Part shown: positions 35,918 through 45,820 of the stretch, piece after piece | Layout: each line of letters starts with the position of its first letter | Numbering within the stretch: position 1 is the first letter of the stretch | Source: Algoriphagus resistens | GTDB taxonomy: Bacteria > Bacteroidota > Bacteroidia > Cytophagales > Cyclobacteriaceae | DNA: 64,000 nt | Reading direction: 5' to 3' | NCBI RefSeq assembly: GCF_001442615.1 | Contig: NZ_LMXN01000005.1 | Location: 62,001-126,000 of the forward strand | The notes under the pieces: model-generated | Told to the model about the DNA's origin: nothing | Databases searched by the model: none | Seen by the model: only the letters and a program-made list of their open reading frames with translations | Program-made: the position numbers and the translations under genes

Positions 35918-36910
35918 TTATCCTAAAACCTCCGAAGTAATCTCCAGCGATCTGAGTCGTTTTTCAGGATCATAGATATTGGTCGAAACCATCAATTCGT
36001 CCACTTCCACCTGTCGGAAGAAGCTCTCGAATTGAGCTTTGAGGGATTCCTTAGTTCCAATGAATGTACAGGCCATCATATTTTGGATTGCGGCAGCTTC
36101 CGGTTCTGTCCAGATACCCTCCATACTTTTCACAGGTTTTTTCATAGGATAAGACCTTCCCCGGATGATCCCTAGTGCCGTTTGGTAAAAGGACGTGGCC
36201 AAGTAGTGGGCCTCCATGTCTGTATCAGCTGCGATCACATTGACACAGGAAATGAAATAGGGTTGTGCCAAATCCTCAGATGGCTGAAAATTTTCCCGAT
36301 AATACTTAGAAGCATTAATGAGATATCCTGGGGCAAAATGGCTCGCGAAAGCGTAGGGGAGACCTTTCTGAGAAGCAAGTACGGCACTGCTCATGCTTGA
36401 GCCCAGCAGGTAAATAGGAACGTCAAGCCCCTCGGCCGGAAAGGCACGTACTTTGGAATCAATATTCTCTTCTGAGAAATATTGTCGAAGGTCATCGAGA
36501 TCAGCAGGGAATTCTTGGACGGATTCATGCCGCCCTCTTCGCAGGGCGGTAGCAGTAGTCTGATCAGTTCCCGGAGCTCTGCCTAGTCCAAGATCAATCC
36601 GGTTGGGATAAAGTGTGGCAAGTGTTCCAAATTGTTCTGCGATAATCAGCGGGCTGTGATTTGGAAGCATGATACCCCCTGATCCCAATCGGATAGTAGA
36701 AGTACCATTTGCCAAATAGCCGATCAAAATCTGTGGGGAGGAGCTTCCGACATTTGCCATGTTGTGGTGCTCTGCGAGCCACATTCGGGTATAGCCAAGC
36801 TGTTCTGCGCGCTGGGCTATCTGCAGGCTTCTTTCGTAAGCGTCTTTGGCATCGAAGTCCTCGCGGATGATAGCAAGGTCGAGCAGGGAGTATGGTTTAG
36901 TAGTTTTCAA
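35918..36910 (-). CDS. LLM-class flavin-dependent oxidoreductase
   Basis: Luciferase-like monooxygenase fold with the family's early motif Y-S-L-L-D-L-A and R-M-W-L-A-E-H-H-N, the latter near residue 45. The frame extends to an ATG at 36940, but a TTG at 36910 gives [13 protein letters not shown], placing the first motif 8 residues from the start, as in E. coli YhbW-type homologues (9 residues); I therefore prefer 36910. About 330 residues, cytosolic, using FMNH2 from a partner reductase. The natural substrate cannot be read from sequence. Monocistronic. Confidence 0.88.
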   Translation of the reverse strand: MKTTKPYSLLDLAIIREDFDAKDAYERSLQIAQRAEQLGYTRMWLAEHHNMANVGSSSPQILIGYLANGTSTIRLGSGGIMLPNHSPLIIAEQFGTLATLYPNRIDLGLGRAPGTDQTTATALRRGRHESVQEFPADLDDLRQYFSEENIDSKVRAFPAEGLDVPIYLLGSSMSSAVLASQKGLPYAFASHFAPGYLINASKYYRENFQPSEDLAQPYFISCVNVIAADTDMEAHYLATSFYQTALGIIRGRSYPMKKPVKSMEGIWTEPEAAAIQNMMACTFIGTKESLKAQFESFFRQVEVDELMVSTNIYDPEKRLRSLEITSEVLG

Positions 36911-37132
36911 AATAGCTGGTTTTAGATAGTTATAGATCAAATTGATTTTATTTCAGGAAAGTTTCTTGCTAGGGAAAGTTTCCTAGCATCCTTACTGATT
37001 CATTTGTCCCCAGCTTGAGACAATACTACCTCATATTTGATTGGTTAACAACGTGTTTTGTCCTAGTTTCACCCCTTTACGAGTTAAATTGGACTTTTGT
37101 CTTTTGGCTTATTATTTGGTCTTTATGTAAGC

Positions 37133-37216
37133 ATGAATTCTGAAAAGGAGATCGTTGAATTCGAAATTGTGGATCCCTTTCGGTTAAAAAGTCAAATTAA
37201 ACTAGATGCCCTATGA
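37133..37216 (+). CDS. Possible 27-residue leader ORF before the copper-storage gene
   Basis: ATG at 37133 opens a 27-codon frame ending at TGA 37214-37216, which overlaps the ATG of the Csp gene (ATGA at 37213). The peptide is acidic (E-K-E-I-V-E-F-E-I-V-D-P-F) and has no cysteine or transmembrane segment. The tight overlap suggests translational coupling; the peptide itself may have no role. It could be a chance frame. Confidence 0.35.
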   Translation: MNSEKEIVEFEIVDPFRLKSQIKLDAL

Positions 37217-37539
37217 GTTCAATAGTAAGAATCAAAACCAGCATTCTCGAATCTTGTGAAACCTGTATCACAGCTTGCTCTGATTGCATAGAAGCTTGTC
37301 AGCACAAGCCTGGTATGGGCGATTGCATCAAATGGTGTGAAAGGTGTATCGACGCCTGCAAGGATTGTATAGGTGCTTCTGAGCGTAGTTCGCTTGACCG
37401 TGCCATCACTATGCAACAGTGCGTTGATGTTTGTTACAATTGCGCCAAGGAATGTGAAAAGCATGAGCACGAATCTTGCATCCAATGTGCAGACGCATGC
37501 AGGCGATGCATTGCTGAATGTGAAGCGATGCTCGCTTAA
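37213..37539 (+). CDS. Four-helix-bundle copper-storage protein (Csp-like)
   Basis: 108 residues, 19 of them cysteines, arranged mainly as CxxC and CxxxC steps within four predicted helices (for example E-S-C-E-T-C-I-T-A-C near residue 14 and E-S-C-I-Q-C-A-D-A-C near 86). This is the Csp/DUF326 pattern, in which cysteines line the inside of a four-helix bundle and bind many Cu(I) ions. There is no signal peptide, so it corresponds to the cytosolic Csp3 type; Bacillus Csp3 also has 19 Cys. It would buffer or store Cu(I). A 27-codon ORF overlaps its start. Confidence 0.92.
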   Translation: MSSIVRIKTSILESCETCITACSDCIEACQHKPGMGDCIKWCERCIDACKDCIGASERSSLDRAITMQQCVDVCYNCAKECEKHEHESCIQCADACRRCIAECEAMLA

Positions 37540-37545
37540 ACTCAA

Positions 37546-37584
37546 AGAGGCTGATCAAATAGATGATCAGCTTCTGTATTTTTG
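37546..37584. terminator. Bidirectional terminator after the Csp gene
   Basis: AGAGGCTGATCA (37546-37557) pairs with TGATCAGCTTCT (37564-37575) with one G-U pair, followed by GTATTTTT on the plus strand. It lies between the convergent Csp and TrpF-like genes. Confidence 0.7.
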
Positions 37585-37604
37585 TATCATTTTACTGGAA
37601 ATAT

Positions 37605-38225
37605 CTATCCCTCTACTTCCAAGGCTTCTAAAATATCCGCCAGTTCGTCAAAGTCTTTCAGACCAGGCTTGATTTCTTCTCCACCTGTGAGAGAAATGCC
37701 ATAGAGGTGTAGCTCAGTAATTAAATCTAATACATTCTCTGCAGTGATACCTACTCCTAGTATCACCCGGCAATTTTCACTGAGCAGTTTTATTGTTTGT
37801 TTGTCATTTTCATCCAATTCTTCATGCTTTGAAGTGATATGGAAAATGATTCCTGATTCACTCAGTTTTTCAGCTACTTCTAATTCTATGTGCCTTACCT
37901 CTTCTAAATCCATTTTATAGATCATCCCATAACCTTTGCCCTCTAGGTTGGTAAGTGGTTCGATTCTATCGTGCTCTACCCATTTTACTGTTGGGTAATT
38001 CTTTAGTGTTTCTAAGACTTCCTGGGCATTGTAAGTTTCGAATTCACCCACAAAATCAAGTCCTGAAACCCAACCTGTGATTTCATTATATTGGGTAGGA
38101 GTAATAAATTTTTCAGATTTTTCTTCAAGTGAAAAACCCAGTAAATCCACATACATTCCCGCGCAGTACCGGGCATCAGATAGATTGGTGATCCCGCTGA
38201 TTTTTACAAAAGTGCTTAAAGCCAT
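37605..38225 (-). CDS. TrpF-like (phosphoribosylanthranilate isomerase fold) protein lacking catalytic Cys
   Basis: 206 residues matching the TrpF TIM-barrel start (V-K-I-S-G-I-T-N-L-S-D-A-R-Y-C) and its pattern of strands to the end (G-I-S-L-T-G-G-E-E-I-K-P-G-L-K-D). In TrpF the motif is K-I-C-G, whose Cys is the general base; here it is Ser. The D-x-G-G-T-G phosphate/acid region is also not recognisable. There are no other trp genes nearby. It is therefore unlikely to be the tryptophan enzyme and probably has another ligand or reaction. No signal peptide; monocistronic, convergent with the Csp gene. Confidence 0.8.
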   Translation of the reverse strand: MALSTFVKISGITNLSDARYCAGMYVDLLGFSLEEKSEKFITPTQYNEITGWVSGLDFVGEFETYNAQEVLETLKNYPTVKWVEHDRIEPLTNLEGKGYGMIYKMDLEEVRHIELEVAEKLSESGIIFHITSKHEELDENDKQTIKLLSENCRVILGVGITAENVLDLITELHLYGISLTGGEEIKPGLKDFDELADILEALEVEG

Positions 38226-38353
38226 GGTTCAAATTTTGAAATCGCTAAGTTAAACAGGATGATCGGCTAGAAAAAAGTATTTCGAAACTGTATGAGGCTT
38301 CGTTTACCCAATATTCAGGAAAATACTAGTATTTTTAGTCATCGAAGGTTCAT

Positions 38354-39013
38354 ATGGATAGACAACTACCCCTTACTATTGTAATTCTGCTGGCACTTTT
38401 TATTTCATGTGACCGGAAAATTGAAGAAGAGCCAGTTGACTTAGGCTATGATTTTCAGCCTTTGGAAGTTGGGCTGTTTTGGCTCTATGAAGTAGATCAA
38501 ACAACCTATTTTGGGGAAAATGATTCAGAACAAGAGCATTTTTTCTATCGTGATCATATTATCAGCTATTATACCAATGAAGAGGGAGAGCAGGTTTTTG
38601 TCGTGTTGCGCTCAAAATCACAGGACAGAATTGACTGGAGTATTGAACTGCCCTATACACTAATTCAACGGGATCTTTCATTGGTGAGAACCATAGAGAA
38701 CCAGGCGATCGTGACCTTGGTTTTTCCTCCCACGGATGGGATAGTATGGGATAGTAACGTGTATAGAAATGAAGCGGAAGACGATTTTGAGATGATCAGT
38801 TCAAGGAAAACCATACGCGTAAACCAAGAAAACAGCGACGATCTGGTGACTTATAGAGATATTCGCTTCGAAATTTATGAAGAGGGGGTAGGTATGGTGG
38901 AAAAGTACGAAGAGGTGTTGACCTACTGCTCAAGAAATGATTGTCTAGGGGAAATGTTGATAGATTCAGGTTATAAGATTCACATGAAGTTGGTAGGTAA
39001 TGGCCAGGATTAG
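38354..39013 (+). CDS. Lipoprotein of unknown function
   Basis: 219 residues with a lipoprotein signal (L-F-I-S-C-D). The mature chain begins with F-Q-P-L-E-V-G-L-F-W-L-Y-E-V-D, a pattern common in small beta-rich Bacteroidota lipoproteins, and has two cysteines near the C-terminus (Y-C-S-R-N-D-C). Its last 14 bp overlap the following subtilase gene, so the two are translated together and the lipoprotein may serve as an inhibitor, chaperone or surface partner of the protease; that is inference. No family recognised. Confidence 0.78.
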   Translation: MDRQLPLTIVILLALFISCDRKIEEEPVDLGYDFQPLEVGLFWLYEVDQTTYFGENDSEQEHFFYRDHIISYYTNEEGEQVFVVLRSKSQDRIDWSIELPYTLIQRDLSLVRTIENQAIVTLVFPPTDGIVWDSNVYRNEAEDDFEMISSRKTIRVNQENSDDLVTYRDIRFEIYEEGVGMVEKYEEVLTYCSRNDCLGEMLIDSGYKIHMKLVGNGQD

Positions 39014-40664
39014 ATTTTTAGCTCTCTTTATAATTGCAATGGCTTTTTACGGTGATTTAGCTGCGCAGGATCGCTATGCAGTATTTTATAAGTATAAGCC
39101 GCAGGAAAGTCTTTCGCTCGAAAAGCCGGATGAATTTCTAAGTCAAAAAGCGCTCGAGCGCAGAAGCAGAGAGGGAGTGCTGCCTGATAGCCTGGATCTG
39201 CCTGTAGCGCAGAAATATGTGGACGCGGTAGCTGAAAAGTCAACCTACATCCTGTATTCCAGCAAATGGTACAATGCCACTCTGTTGGTCACAGAAAAGG
39301 AGGGTGTCAAAGAGTTAGAGGCTTTTCCTTTTGTGGATAGAGTTGAGCTAGTTGGTCATGGTTTTATTGCAAATCCCGACGGTAAGATCGGTAGCAGGAT
39401 ATATGCATCTGAATCCCATAAATTCCGGAATCCCTCTTCAGAAAGTACCTGGGTTTTGGCTACAAATGAGGAAGCATACGATTTCCAGAATTCCTTGCTT
39501 GGGATAGACAAAATGCATGAAGAAGGCTATACAGGTAAAGGCGTGACTATCGCTGTTTTCGATGCGGGTTTTCCAGGATCCGAAACTGCCAGTCCCTTGA
39601 TTCACCTCCAAACTAACGGGCAGATCATAGCCACTAGAGATTTTGTAAGACCATGGAATCAGAATGTCTATTCTGACAATCAACATGGCACCAATGTGCT
39701 TTCGCTGATAGCTTCCTATGAACCCGGGAAAATGGTCGCGGGAGCTCCTGATGCAAATTATATCCTTGCGATGACTGAGGAAATAACTACTGAATACTGG
39801 ATAGAAGAATACAACTGGGTTCGTGCCGCTGAATATGCAGATAGCCTTGGTACGGATATTATCAGTAGTTCTGTTGGTTATTGGGATTTCGATGACCCTG
39901 AAATGAACTACACCGTAGAGGATTTAGATGGTGAAACCACGATAATTGCCCGCGGAGCAAATATTGCGGCCAGTAAGGGGATTCTTGTGGTTAATAGTGC
40001 AGGGAATACTGGACCTTCGGAATCAACTTTGAATTCTCCATCCGATGCCAAAGGGATTTTGGCAATAGGCTCTGTGGATAGAGAGTTAACTGTTTCTGGT
40101 TTCAGTTCCCGGGGGCCAACCGGTGACGGAAGAGCCAAACCTGATTTAGCCGCTTTTGGAGGCGGTACGGTACTGATCCGGTCTAATGGAGAGATCGGCT
40201 ATTCCAACGGGACGTCATTTTCAGCACCACAGATTGCTGCATTGGCAGCAGGGCTCTGGGAAGCAAAACCGGAATGGACTAAAGATGAATTAGTGGAAAG
40301 CTTATTGACTAGTGGAAGTCAAGCAGAGGAACCGGATAATTTGTTGGGCTATGGTATTCCCAATTTTTTTGATGCGCTTTACGGAGAAATACTAGGGGTG
40401 GAGGATAAGGGTGAGGAATTTGTGTGGAAAGTTTATCCTAATCCGGTCATCGGCGATGAACTGAATATACATTTTGGAAATAGCCTCAGTGCAGAGTTTT
40501 CGCTTACAGATCTTAATGGCCGGGTTTTCGCCAATCAAATTTTAACTAGGCAAACTCTCAAAGAACCTTTCCGGATCCTGTTGAATGGAATAAATCACGG
40601 CTTTTATGTGATTCAAATGCAAGATGGAGAATTGATCAGGCATGGAAAAATAGTAAAGCAGTAA
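39000..40664 (+). CDS. S8 subtilisin-like peptidase with T9SS sorting domain
   Basis: 554 residues. Signal peptide, a propeptide region to about residue 160, then a subtilase domain: catalytic Asp in A-V-F-D-A-G near 187, His in N-Q-H-G-T-N near 231, oxyanion Asn in N-S-A-G-N-T-G and Ser in N-G-T-S-F-S-A-P near 405. From about residue 475, V-Y-P-N-P-V starts a type A C-terminal domain of about 80 residues ending in K-I-V-K, which directs export through the type IX system and surface attachment or release. The protease is therefore extracellular. The first Asp motif has D-A-G in place of D-T/S-G. Confidence 0.93.
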   Translation: MARIRFLALFIIAMAFYGDLAAQDRYAVFYKYKPQESLSLEKPDEFLSQKALERRSREGVLPDSLDLPVAQKYVDAVAEKSTYILYSSKWYNATLLVTEKEGVKELEAFPFVDRVELVGHGFIANPDGKIGSRIYASESHKFRNPSSESTWVLATNEEAYDFQNSLLGIDKMHEEGYTGKGVTIAVFDAGFPGSETASPLIHLQTNGQIIATRDFVRPWNQNVYSDNQHGTNVLSLIASYEPGKMVAGAPDANYILAMTEEITTEYWIEEYNWVRAAEYADSLGTDIISSSVGYWDFDDPEMNYTVEDLDGETTIIARGANIAASKGILVVNSAGNTGPSESTLNSPSDAKGILAIGSVDRELTVSGFSSRGPTGDGRAKPDLAAFGGGTVLIRSNGEIGYSNGTSFSAPQIAALAAGLWEAKPEWTKDELVESLLTSGSQAEEPDNLLGYGIPNFFDALYGEILGVEDKGEEFVWKVYPNPVIGDELNIHFGNSLSAEFSLTDLNGRVFANQILTRQTLKEPFRILLNGINHGFYVIQMQDGELIRHGKIVKQ

Positions 40665-40722
40665 AGATAGATTTGTGGACTGATCATTATTTTAGCTTTT
40701 TTACACAAACAAAAACAAAAAC

Positions 40723-41376
40723 ATGACCCCATTGATCGCCCCTTCAATATTGGCTGCTGATTTTTCAAATCTCCAAAGAGAAGTAGAAATGCTTAATTCC
40801 TCTGTGGCGGATTACATTCATGTGGATATTATGGATGGGGTTTTTGTCCCTAATATCTCATTTGGTATTCCTGTAACCGAGGCAATCCGGCGCTTCGCAA
40901 AAAAGCCCATGGATGTACACCTGATGATTGTAAATCCTGATAACTACCTGGAGGCTTTTAGAAATGCCGGAGCAGAAGTGATCTCAGTTCATTATGAAGC
41001 CTGTACCCATTTGCATCGTACGTTGCAGACTATCAAGCACCTCGGGGCAAAGGCAGGTGTGGCAATAAATCCCCATACTCCTGTGGAATTATTGACCGAT
41101 GTGATAAATGATATAGATATGGTTTGTTTGATGTCCGTGAATCCTGGATTTGGCGGACAAAAATTTATAGAGCATACATACTCAAAAATTTCCCGTTTAA
41201 AAGACTTGATTTTAGCGAGAGGTGCCAAAACGAAAATTGAAATTGATGGTGGGGTAACTATAGAAAATGCATCAAAATTGATGGCTGCAGGGGCAGATGT
41301 ACTTGTTGCAGGCAGTTTTGTTTTCAATTCCCCTGACCCCGTTCGTACCATCAGCCAGCTAAAATCAGTCGAATAG
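40723..41376 (+). CDS. rpe: Ribulose-phosphate 3-epimerase
   Basis: 217 residues, the usual Rpe length. The TIM-barrel motifs are clear: A-P-S-I-L-A-A-D-F-S-N-L at residues 6-17, H-V-D-I-M-D-G-V-F-V-P-N near 34, M-S-V-N-P-G-F-G-G-Q near 138 and E-I-D-G-G-V near 173, including the metal-binding His, Asp and catalytic Asp residues. It interconverts ribulose-5-phosphate and xylulose-5-phosphate in the pentose phosphate pathway. Cytosolic. Not evidently in an operon with the protease (58 bp gap). Confidence 0.97.
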   Translation: MTPLIAPSILAADFSNLQREVEMLNSSVADYIHVDIMDGVFVPNISFGIPVTEAIRRFAKKPMDVHLMIVNPDNYLEAFRNAGAEVISVHYEACTHLHRTLQTIKHLGAKAGVAINPHTPVELLTDVINDIDMVCLMSVNPGFGGQKFIEHTYSKISRLKDLILARGAKTKIEIDGGVTIENASKLMAAGADVLVAGSFVFNSPDPVRTISQLKSVE

Positions 41377-41495
41377 GTATAGAGGATCGTTTTACCTTTT
41401 ATCATAAAATTCCTTAAAAAATATTGACGATTCTTGAATTTTTGGATTTTGGTTTTTTTATTGAAGATTATACAGAAATTAAAATCAGATAGATT

Positions 41496-42005
41496 ATGAA
41501 AAAAGTATTGCTTTTCGGTACGTTGTTCGCGTTTCTAGGGCTTGCTGCTTACGCACAAGATGAGGAGATAGTCACAGATGAAGACTTGGCTAAATATGCA
41601 AATGTAGAGGTGACATTTGATAATTATGTAAATTCAAAAACTGAGGAATTAAAAGCTATGATCTTGGAAAATGAGATTTTCCAAGGTGGTGCAAGATATA
41701 ATGAAATCAAGGCTGCTTGGGGAGATGAAGCAAAAATGACAGAAGCGAAAGTTACTGAAGAAGAAAAAGCAGCGTTTGTAGAAGTTAAGGATTTTCAGGA
41801 ATCCCTTCAGGGAGTGTTGAAGGAATATAAAACCGGTTTAATTATGGATGAGGAGATGTTGGGTGCTGGGACTTACAATAAAGTATTGGCAGCAACGAAA
41901 GAAGATCCATCTATAAAGGAAAAACTGGATACTATGATCGCTGAAATGAAAGCGAAACAGGAAGCTGAAAAGGAAGATACTGAAGAGCCAACTGACGGCA
42001 AATAA
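41496..42005 (+). CDS. Small exported acidic protein of unknown function
   Basis: 169 residues with a signal peptide ending L-A-A-Y-A-Q. The mature protein is strongly helical and charged, rich in E and K, with a tail of E-K-E-D-T-E-E-P. No family recognised. It is followed by a strong terminator (42030-42059), so it is a single-gene unit and may be abundant. It could be a periplasmic chaperone-like or adaptor protein; this cannot be decided from sequence. Confidence 0.75.
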   Translation: MKKVLLFGTLFAFLGLAAYAQDEEIVTDEDLAKYANVEVTFDNYVNSKTEELKAMILENEIFQGGARYNEIKAAWGDEAKMTEAKVTEEEKAAFVEVKDFQESLQGVLKEYKTGLIMDEEMLGAGTYNKVLAATKEDPSIKEKLDTMIAEMKAKQEAEKEDTEEPTDGK

Positions 42006-42029
42006 GATATTTTTAATGTTAATAGTAAG

Positions 42030-42059
42030 ATGCCTCCCAATCGGGAGGCATTTTTTTTT
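42030..42059 (+). terminator. Strong intrinsic terminator
   Basis: ATGCCTCCC (42030-42038) pairs with GGGAGGCAT (42043-42051) around a 4-nt loop, followed by a run of eight more T residues. Confidence 0.92.
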
Positions 42060-42091
42060 AATTTCACACCAAGAGTCCGAAGTATTCGTTT

Positions 42092-43123
42092 ATGATAAGT
42101 ATGAATTTAAAAAAACTACCCCTCTCTTTAGTTCTTTGTTTTATAGTGACAGCGGTCGTTGCACAGCAGGAAGATATTTTCGGGATTTCCGAGAAGGCGA
42201 AAAGTCCGAAAAGTGAGTCGGGTTTAGGAAATGTCACACGAAATGTATTGGAAATGTTTAGTCTTGAGCTTTCAGGAGGAGGTGCCTATCAGCAATTTGG
42301 TACTAGCTTTTATTCGGAAAATCCTAGCCTTTATCCCTTCTCTCGTTATCAAAACCTGGATGGTGATCCACTGGATATTTCCGAAGAAAACCCACTTGAC
42401 ATGAAGGGTGGAGACTGGGTGTTTCCAAACTGGAACGGTGGGGTGAGGGTCAATCTTTTTAACCTCCTTACCATTGGAGGAGGATTCGGTCAGGAATGGG
42501 GGAACCTAGCTCCTATGCAAGGTGGGGATTATCAGTTTGACTTCGAAGGGGCTACCTATCAGGTAGACAAACTTTATGGGACTGTAGGATTGGTGCTTTA
42601 TGATGCAAAAAGGAGGCGCTCATTTCTTAACTGGCGTTATAGGAATTACTCATCTTCTAATCTTTACATGCAGTCCGAGTTAAGGCAAAGGGCTAGACAA
42701 AATTATCCTTGGAGATTTATCCTTGAAGCTGAGTTTGGCAAGTTGAATCTCAAAAAAGCCTATGATGCCACCTTGGATAACGGTGTTGATCCATATGTCC
42801 CTAGGCTAGCTGTATCAGATAAGAATTATTATGGTTTGGGATTGAGGGTTGAGCGGGATTTTTCCGATTACACGAAAGTGTTTGTGAAAGGAGGGGCAGA
42901 TTTTCGCAGCTTTACCTATGCCGCATCTGATTTTTCGCAGTTTCAGGAGTTAAATCAACAAGTCTATGCTATGCAAGCGGGACTGGCTGTCCGTTTTCCG
43001 GGAACCAAGCGCTGTAAAATTGCAGGCTGCGGTGTAGTAATGAAGCATATGCACAACGGAGTGGAGTATAGAGGCAGTGGGATTTTTAATTTTCAGGACA
43101 GGAAAATAGGGCAGTGGTATTAA
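42092..43123 (+). CDS. Exported protein, probable outer-membrane beta-barrel
   Basis: 343 residues with a signal peptide ending V-V-A-Q; starts at ATG 42092 or 42101 are both possible. The mature chain has alternating amphipathic strands (for example G-V-R-V-N-L-F-N-L-L-T-I-G-G-G-F and Y-Y-G-L-G-L-R-V-E-R-D-F) and aromatic-rich turns, fitting an outer-membrane barrel, but no family was recognised. The final C-K-I-A-G-C pair could form a disulfide. It lies 96 bp before gyrA and may not share its transcript. Confidence 0.72.
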   Translation: MISMNLKKLPLSLVLCFIVTAVVAQQEDIFGISEKAKSPKSESGLGNVTRNVLEMFSLELSGGGAYQQFGTSFYSENPSLYPFSRYQNLDGDPLDISEENPLDMKGGDWVFPNWNGGVRVNLFNLLTIGGGFGQEWGNLAPMQGGDYQFDFEGATYQVDKLYGTVGLVLYDAKRRRSFLNWRYRNYSSSNLYMQSELRQRARQNYPWRFILEAEFGKLNLKKAYDATLDNGVDPYVPRLAVSDKNYYGLGLRVERDFSDYTKVFVKGGADFRSFTYAASDFSQFQELNQQVYAMQAGLAVRFPGTKRCKIAGCGVVMKHMHNGVEYRGSGIFNFQDRKIGQWY

Positions 43124-43219
43124 TGTTTTGATTATACACTTTGGTGTTTGTAATCTCTTTTCAAAACCAGTCGGTTTTTACTATCTTGCAGCCTTAATCG
43201 ACCCCGTGAATAGCATTAT

Positions 43220-45793
43220 ATGGCTCAAGGAGAAAACGAGAACATCATACCCATTAACATTGAAGAGGAAATGCGTGGTGCCTACATCGATTATTCGATG
43301 TCGGTTATTGTTTCAAGAGCACTTCCTGATGTCCGTGACGGACTGAAACCAGTACACCGAAGAATCCTTTTTGGGATGCAGGAACTGGGCGTATTACATA
43401 ACAAACCTTATAAGAAATCTGCCAGAATCGTAGGTGAGGTACTTGGTAAGTATCACCCACATGGTGATTCTGCCGTGTACGAAACGATGGTTCGTATGGC
43501 GCAGCCCTGGTCCCTGAGATATCCGCTGGTGGATGGTCAGGGTAACTTCGGTTCTGTCGATGGAGATAATCCGGCAGCGATGCGTTATACCGAAGCTAGG
43601 CTGAAACGCATTGCAGAGGAGCTTTTGGTGGATATCAACAAAGAAACAGTTGATTTTCAGTTCAACTTCGATGACTCCTTAAAGGAGCCGATCGTTTTGC
43701 CGGCTAAAGTACCTGCGTTACTATTGAACGGAGCTTCAGGTATCGCAGTAGGTATGGCGACGAATATGGCACCCCATAATTTGGGTGAAGTAATTGACGG
43801 AATTATAGCCTACATTGATAATAATGAGATCACCGTAGCTGAATTGATGGAGCATATTATCGCACCTGATTTTCCGACCGGCGGTATCATCTATGGTTAT
43901 AATGGAGTGAAAGCTGCTTTTGAAACCGGCCGCGGTAGAGTAGTGATGCGGGGGAAAGCCAACGTAGAAGTAAAGGACGGTGGTAACAAAGAGATGATTG
44001 TTATCACTGAGATTCCCTATATGGTCAATAAGGCCAGTATGGTAGAGAAAACTGCCGCACTTATCAATGAGAAAAAGATAGACGGTATCTCTGCAATCCG
44101 TGATGAGTCTGACCGCTCAGGAATGCGAATCGTTTATGAATTGAAACGTGACGCTATTTCCAGCGTAGTTCTTAATAACCTCTATAAGCATACTCAGCTA
44201 CAGACTTCATTCTCAGTGAATAATGTCGCCCTGGTAAAAGGGAGACCGCATACACTGAACCTAAAGGACATGATCGTTCACTACGTGAATCACCGCCATG
44301 AGGTAGTGATCCGAAGAACGGAATATGAGCTGAGAGAAGCTGAAAAGAGAGCGCACATCCTTCAGGGTTATCTGATAGCTTTGGATCATTTGGATGAGGT
44401 GATTTCCTTGATTAGAAGTTCAGCAGATCCGGAAACAGCCAGAAACGGGCTGATGGAGAAATTTGATTTGAGTGAAATCCAGGCAAGAGCAATTCTCGAT
44501 ATGAGATTGCAGCGATTGACTGGAATGGAGCGAGACAAGATCATCAATGAGTACCAGGAGATCATGGCATTGATCGAGGAGCTCAAAGAAATCCTTGCCA
44601 ACGAAGAAAAGCGAATGGAAATCATCAAAGAAGAGCTTGCTGAAATGAAAACTCGCTATGCTGATGACCGGAGAACTGAAATTGAGCATAATGCTGAAGA
44701 TTTCAGCTATGAAGATATGATTCCAAATGAGGAGGTGATAATCACTGTATCTCATGAAGGATACGTAAAGCGTACCGCACTTACAGAATATAAAACGCAA
44801 GGTAGAGGCGGGGTAGGATCACGTGGAGTGAGTACCAAGCAGGATGATTTTACAGAATATCTTTTTACCGCATCCACCCATAATTACCTATTGATTTTTA
44901 CGGATAAAGGGAAGTTGTTCTGGTTGAAAACCTACGCGATTCCTGAAGGGTCGAAGACTTCCAAAGGAAGACCTATCCAGAACCTGATTAGTATTGAGCA
45001 GGATGATAGAATCCGTTCAATCATCCAGGTTGCCGATTTGAATGATCAGGATTATCTGAATAATCATTTCCTGGTGATGGTGACCAAACAAGGCATTATC
45101 AAGAAAACTACACTAGAGCAATATAGTCGTCCGAGAACAAACGGTATCATCGCGCTTAACATCCGTGAAGATGACCAACTGGTCAATGTGGAAATGACCA
45201 ATGGCAGTCAGCATATTGTGATTGCGGCTAAGTCAGGTAGAGCTATTCACTTCAACGAAACAGCAGTAAGACCAATGGGGCGTACTGCAACGGGAGTGAG
45301 AGCTATCAGGTTAAATGATGAAAATGATTATGTGATTGGCATGGTATGTGCGTCCGAAGAGAATGCAACGTTGCTAGTAGTTTCTGAGAAGGGCTATGGA
45401 AAGCGTTCCAGCCTTGACGAGTATAGAATCACCAATCGTGGAGGGAAAGGCGTAAAAGCAATGAGTGTAACGGAGAAAACCGGTGCATTGGTTGCAATCA
45501 AAGAAGTAGTGGAAACTGATGATTTAATGATCATAAACAGATCTGGTATTACCATTCGTATTTCTGTAGATGGACTTCGTATCATGGGAAGAGCTACTCA
45601 AGGAGTAAGATTGATTAAAATCGGAGAGAATGACGAAATTTCCTCCGTCGAAAAAATATCCAGGGAAGAAGAGGTAGAAGCAATCGTAGATGCAGCATTG
45701 GCAGATGGTGCAAATGCTGAGAACACTCCTGATGAATCTTCAACCAACGGGGCTGATGATACTTCTGAAGAACCGAATGAAATAAACGAATAA
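43220..45793 (+). CDS. gyrA: DNA gyrase subunit A
   Basis: 857 residues. The breakage-reunion domain carries [10 protein letters not shown] near residue 41, the quinolone-determining [10 protein letters not shown] and the active-site Tyr in A-M-R-Y-T-E-A-R-L near 120. At the positions equivalent to E. coli Ser83 and Asp87 are Ser and Glu, so the usual Ser83 resistance change is absent. The C-terminal beta-propeller contains a degenerate gyrase box, Q-G-R-G-G-V-G, and an acidic tail. Together with GyrB it introduces negative supercoils. GyrB is not in the window. Confidence 0.97.
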   Translation: MAQGENENIIPINIEEEMRGAYIDYSMSVIVSRALPDVRDGLKPVHRRILFGMQELGVLHNKPYKKSARIVGEVLGKYHPHGDSAVYETMVRMAQPWSLRYPLVDGQGNFGSVDGDNPAAMRYTEARLKRIAEELLVDINKETVDFQFNFDDSLKEPIVLPAKVPALLLNGASGIAVGMATNMAPHNLGEVIDGIIAYIDNNEITVAELMEHIIAPDFPTGGIIYGYNGVKAAFETGRGRVVMRGKANVEVKDGGNKEMIVITEIPYMVNKASMVEKTAALINEKKIDGISAIRDESDRSGMRIVYELKRDAISSVVLNNLYKHTQLQTSFSVNNVALVKGRPHTLNLKDMIVHYVNHRHEVVIRRTEYELREAEKRAHILQGYLIALDHLDEVISLIRSSADPETARNGLMEKFDLSEIQARAILDMRLQRLTGMERDKIINEYQEIMALIEELKEILANEEKRMEIIKEELAEMKTRYADDRRTEIEHNAEDFSYEDMIPNEEVIITVSHEGYVKRTALTEYKTQGRGGVGSRGVSTKQDDFTEYLFTASTHNYLLIFTDKGKLFWLKTYAIPEGSKTSKGRPIQNLISIEQDDRIRSIIQVADLNDQDYLNNHFLVMVTKQGIIKKTTLEQYSRPRTNGIIALNIREDDQLVNVEMTNGSQHIVIAAKSGRAIHFNETAVRPMGRTATGVRAIRLNDENDYVIGMVCASEENATLLVVSEKGYGKRSSLDEYRITNRGGKGVKAMSVTEKTGALVAIKEVVETDDLMIINRSGITIRISVDGLRIMGRATQGVRLIKIGENDEISSVEKISREEEVEAIVDAALADGANAENTPDESSTNGADDTSEEPNEINE

Positions 45794-45820
45794 CCAACCA
45801 AACAAGAAAAATACGCTAAA

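Noticed and set aside
37219..37545. 108-codon minus-strand frame opposite the Csp gene
   Set aside because: It is the antisense shadow of a gene with strongly patterned Cys codons; the product has no family features.
43140..43190. Promoter-like TTTG and TATCTTGC boxes before gyrA
   Set aside because: Spacing is about 30 nt and the -7 box has two mismatches, so it was not listed as a promoter.
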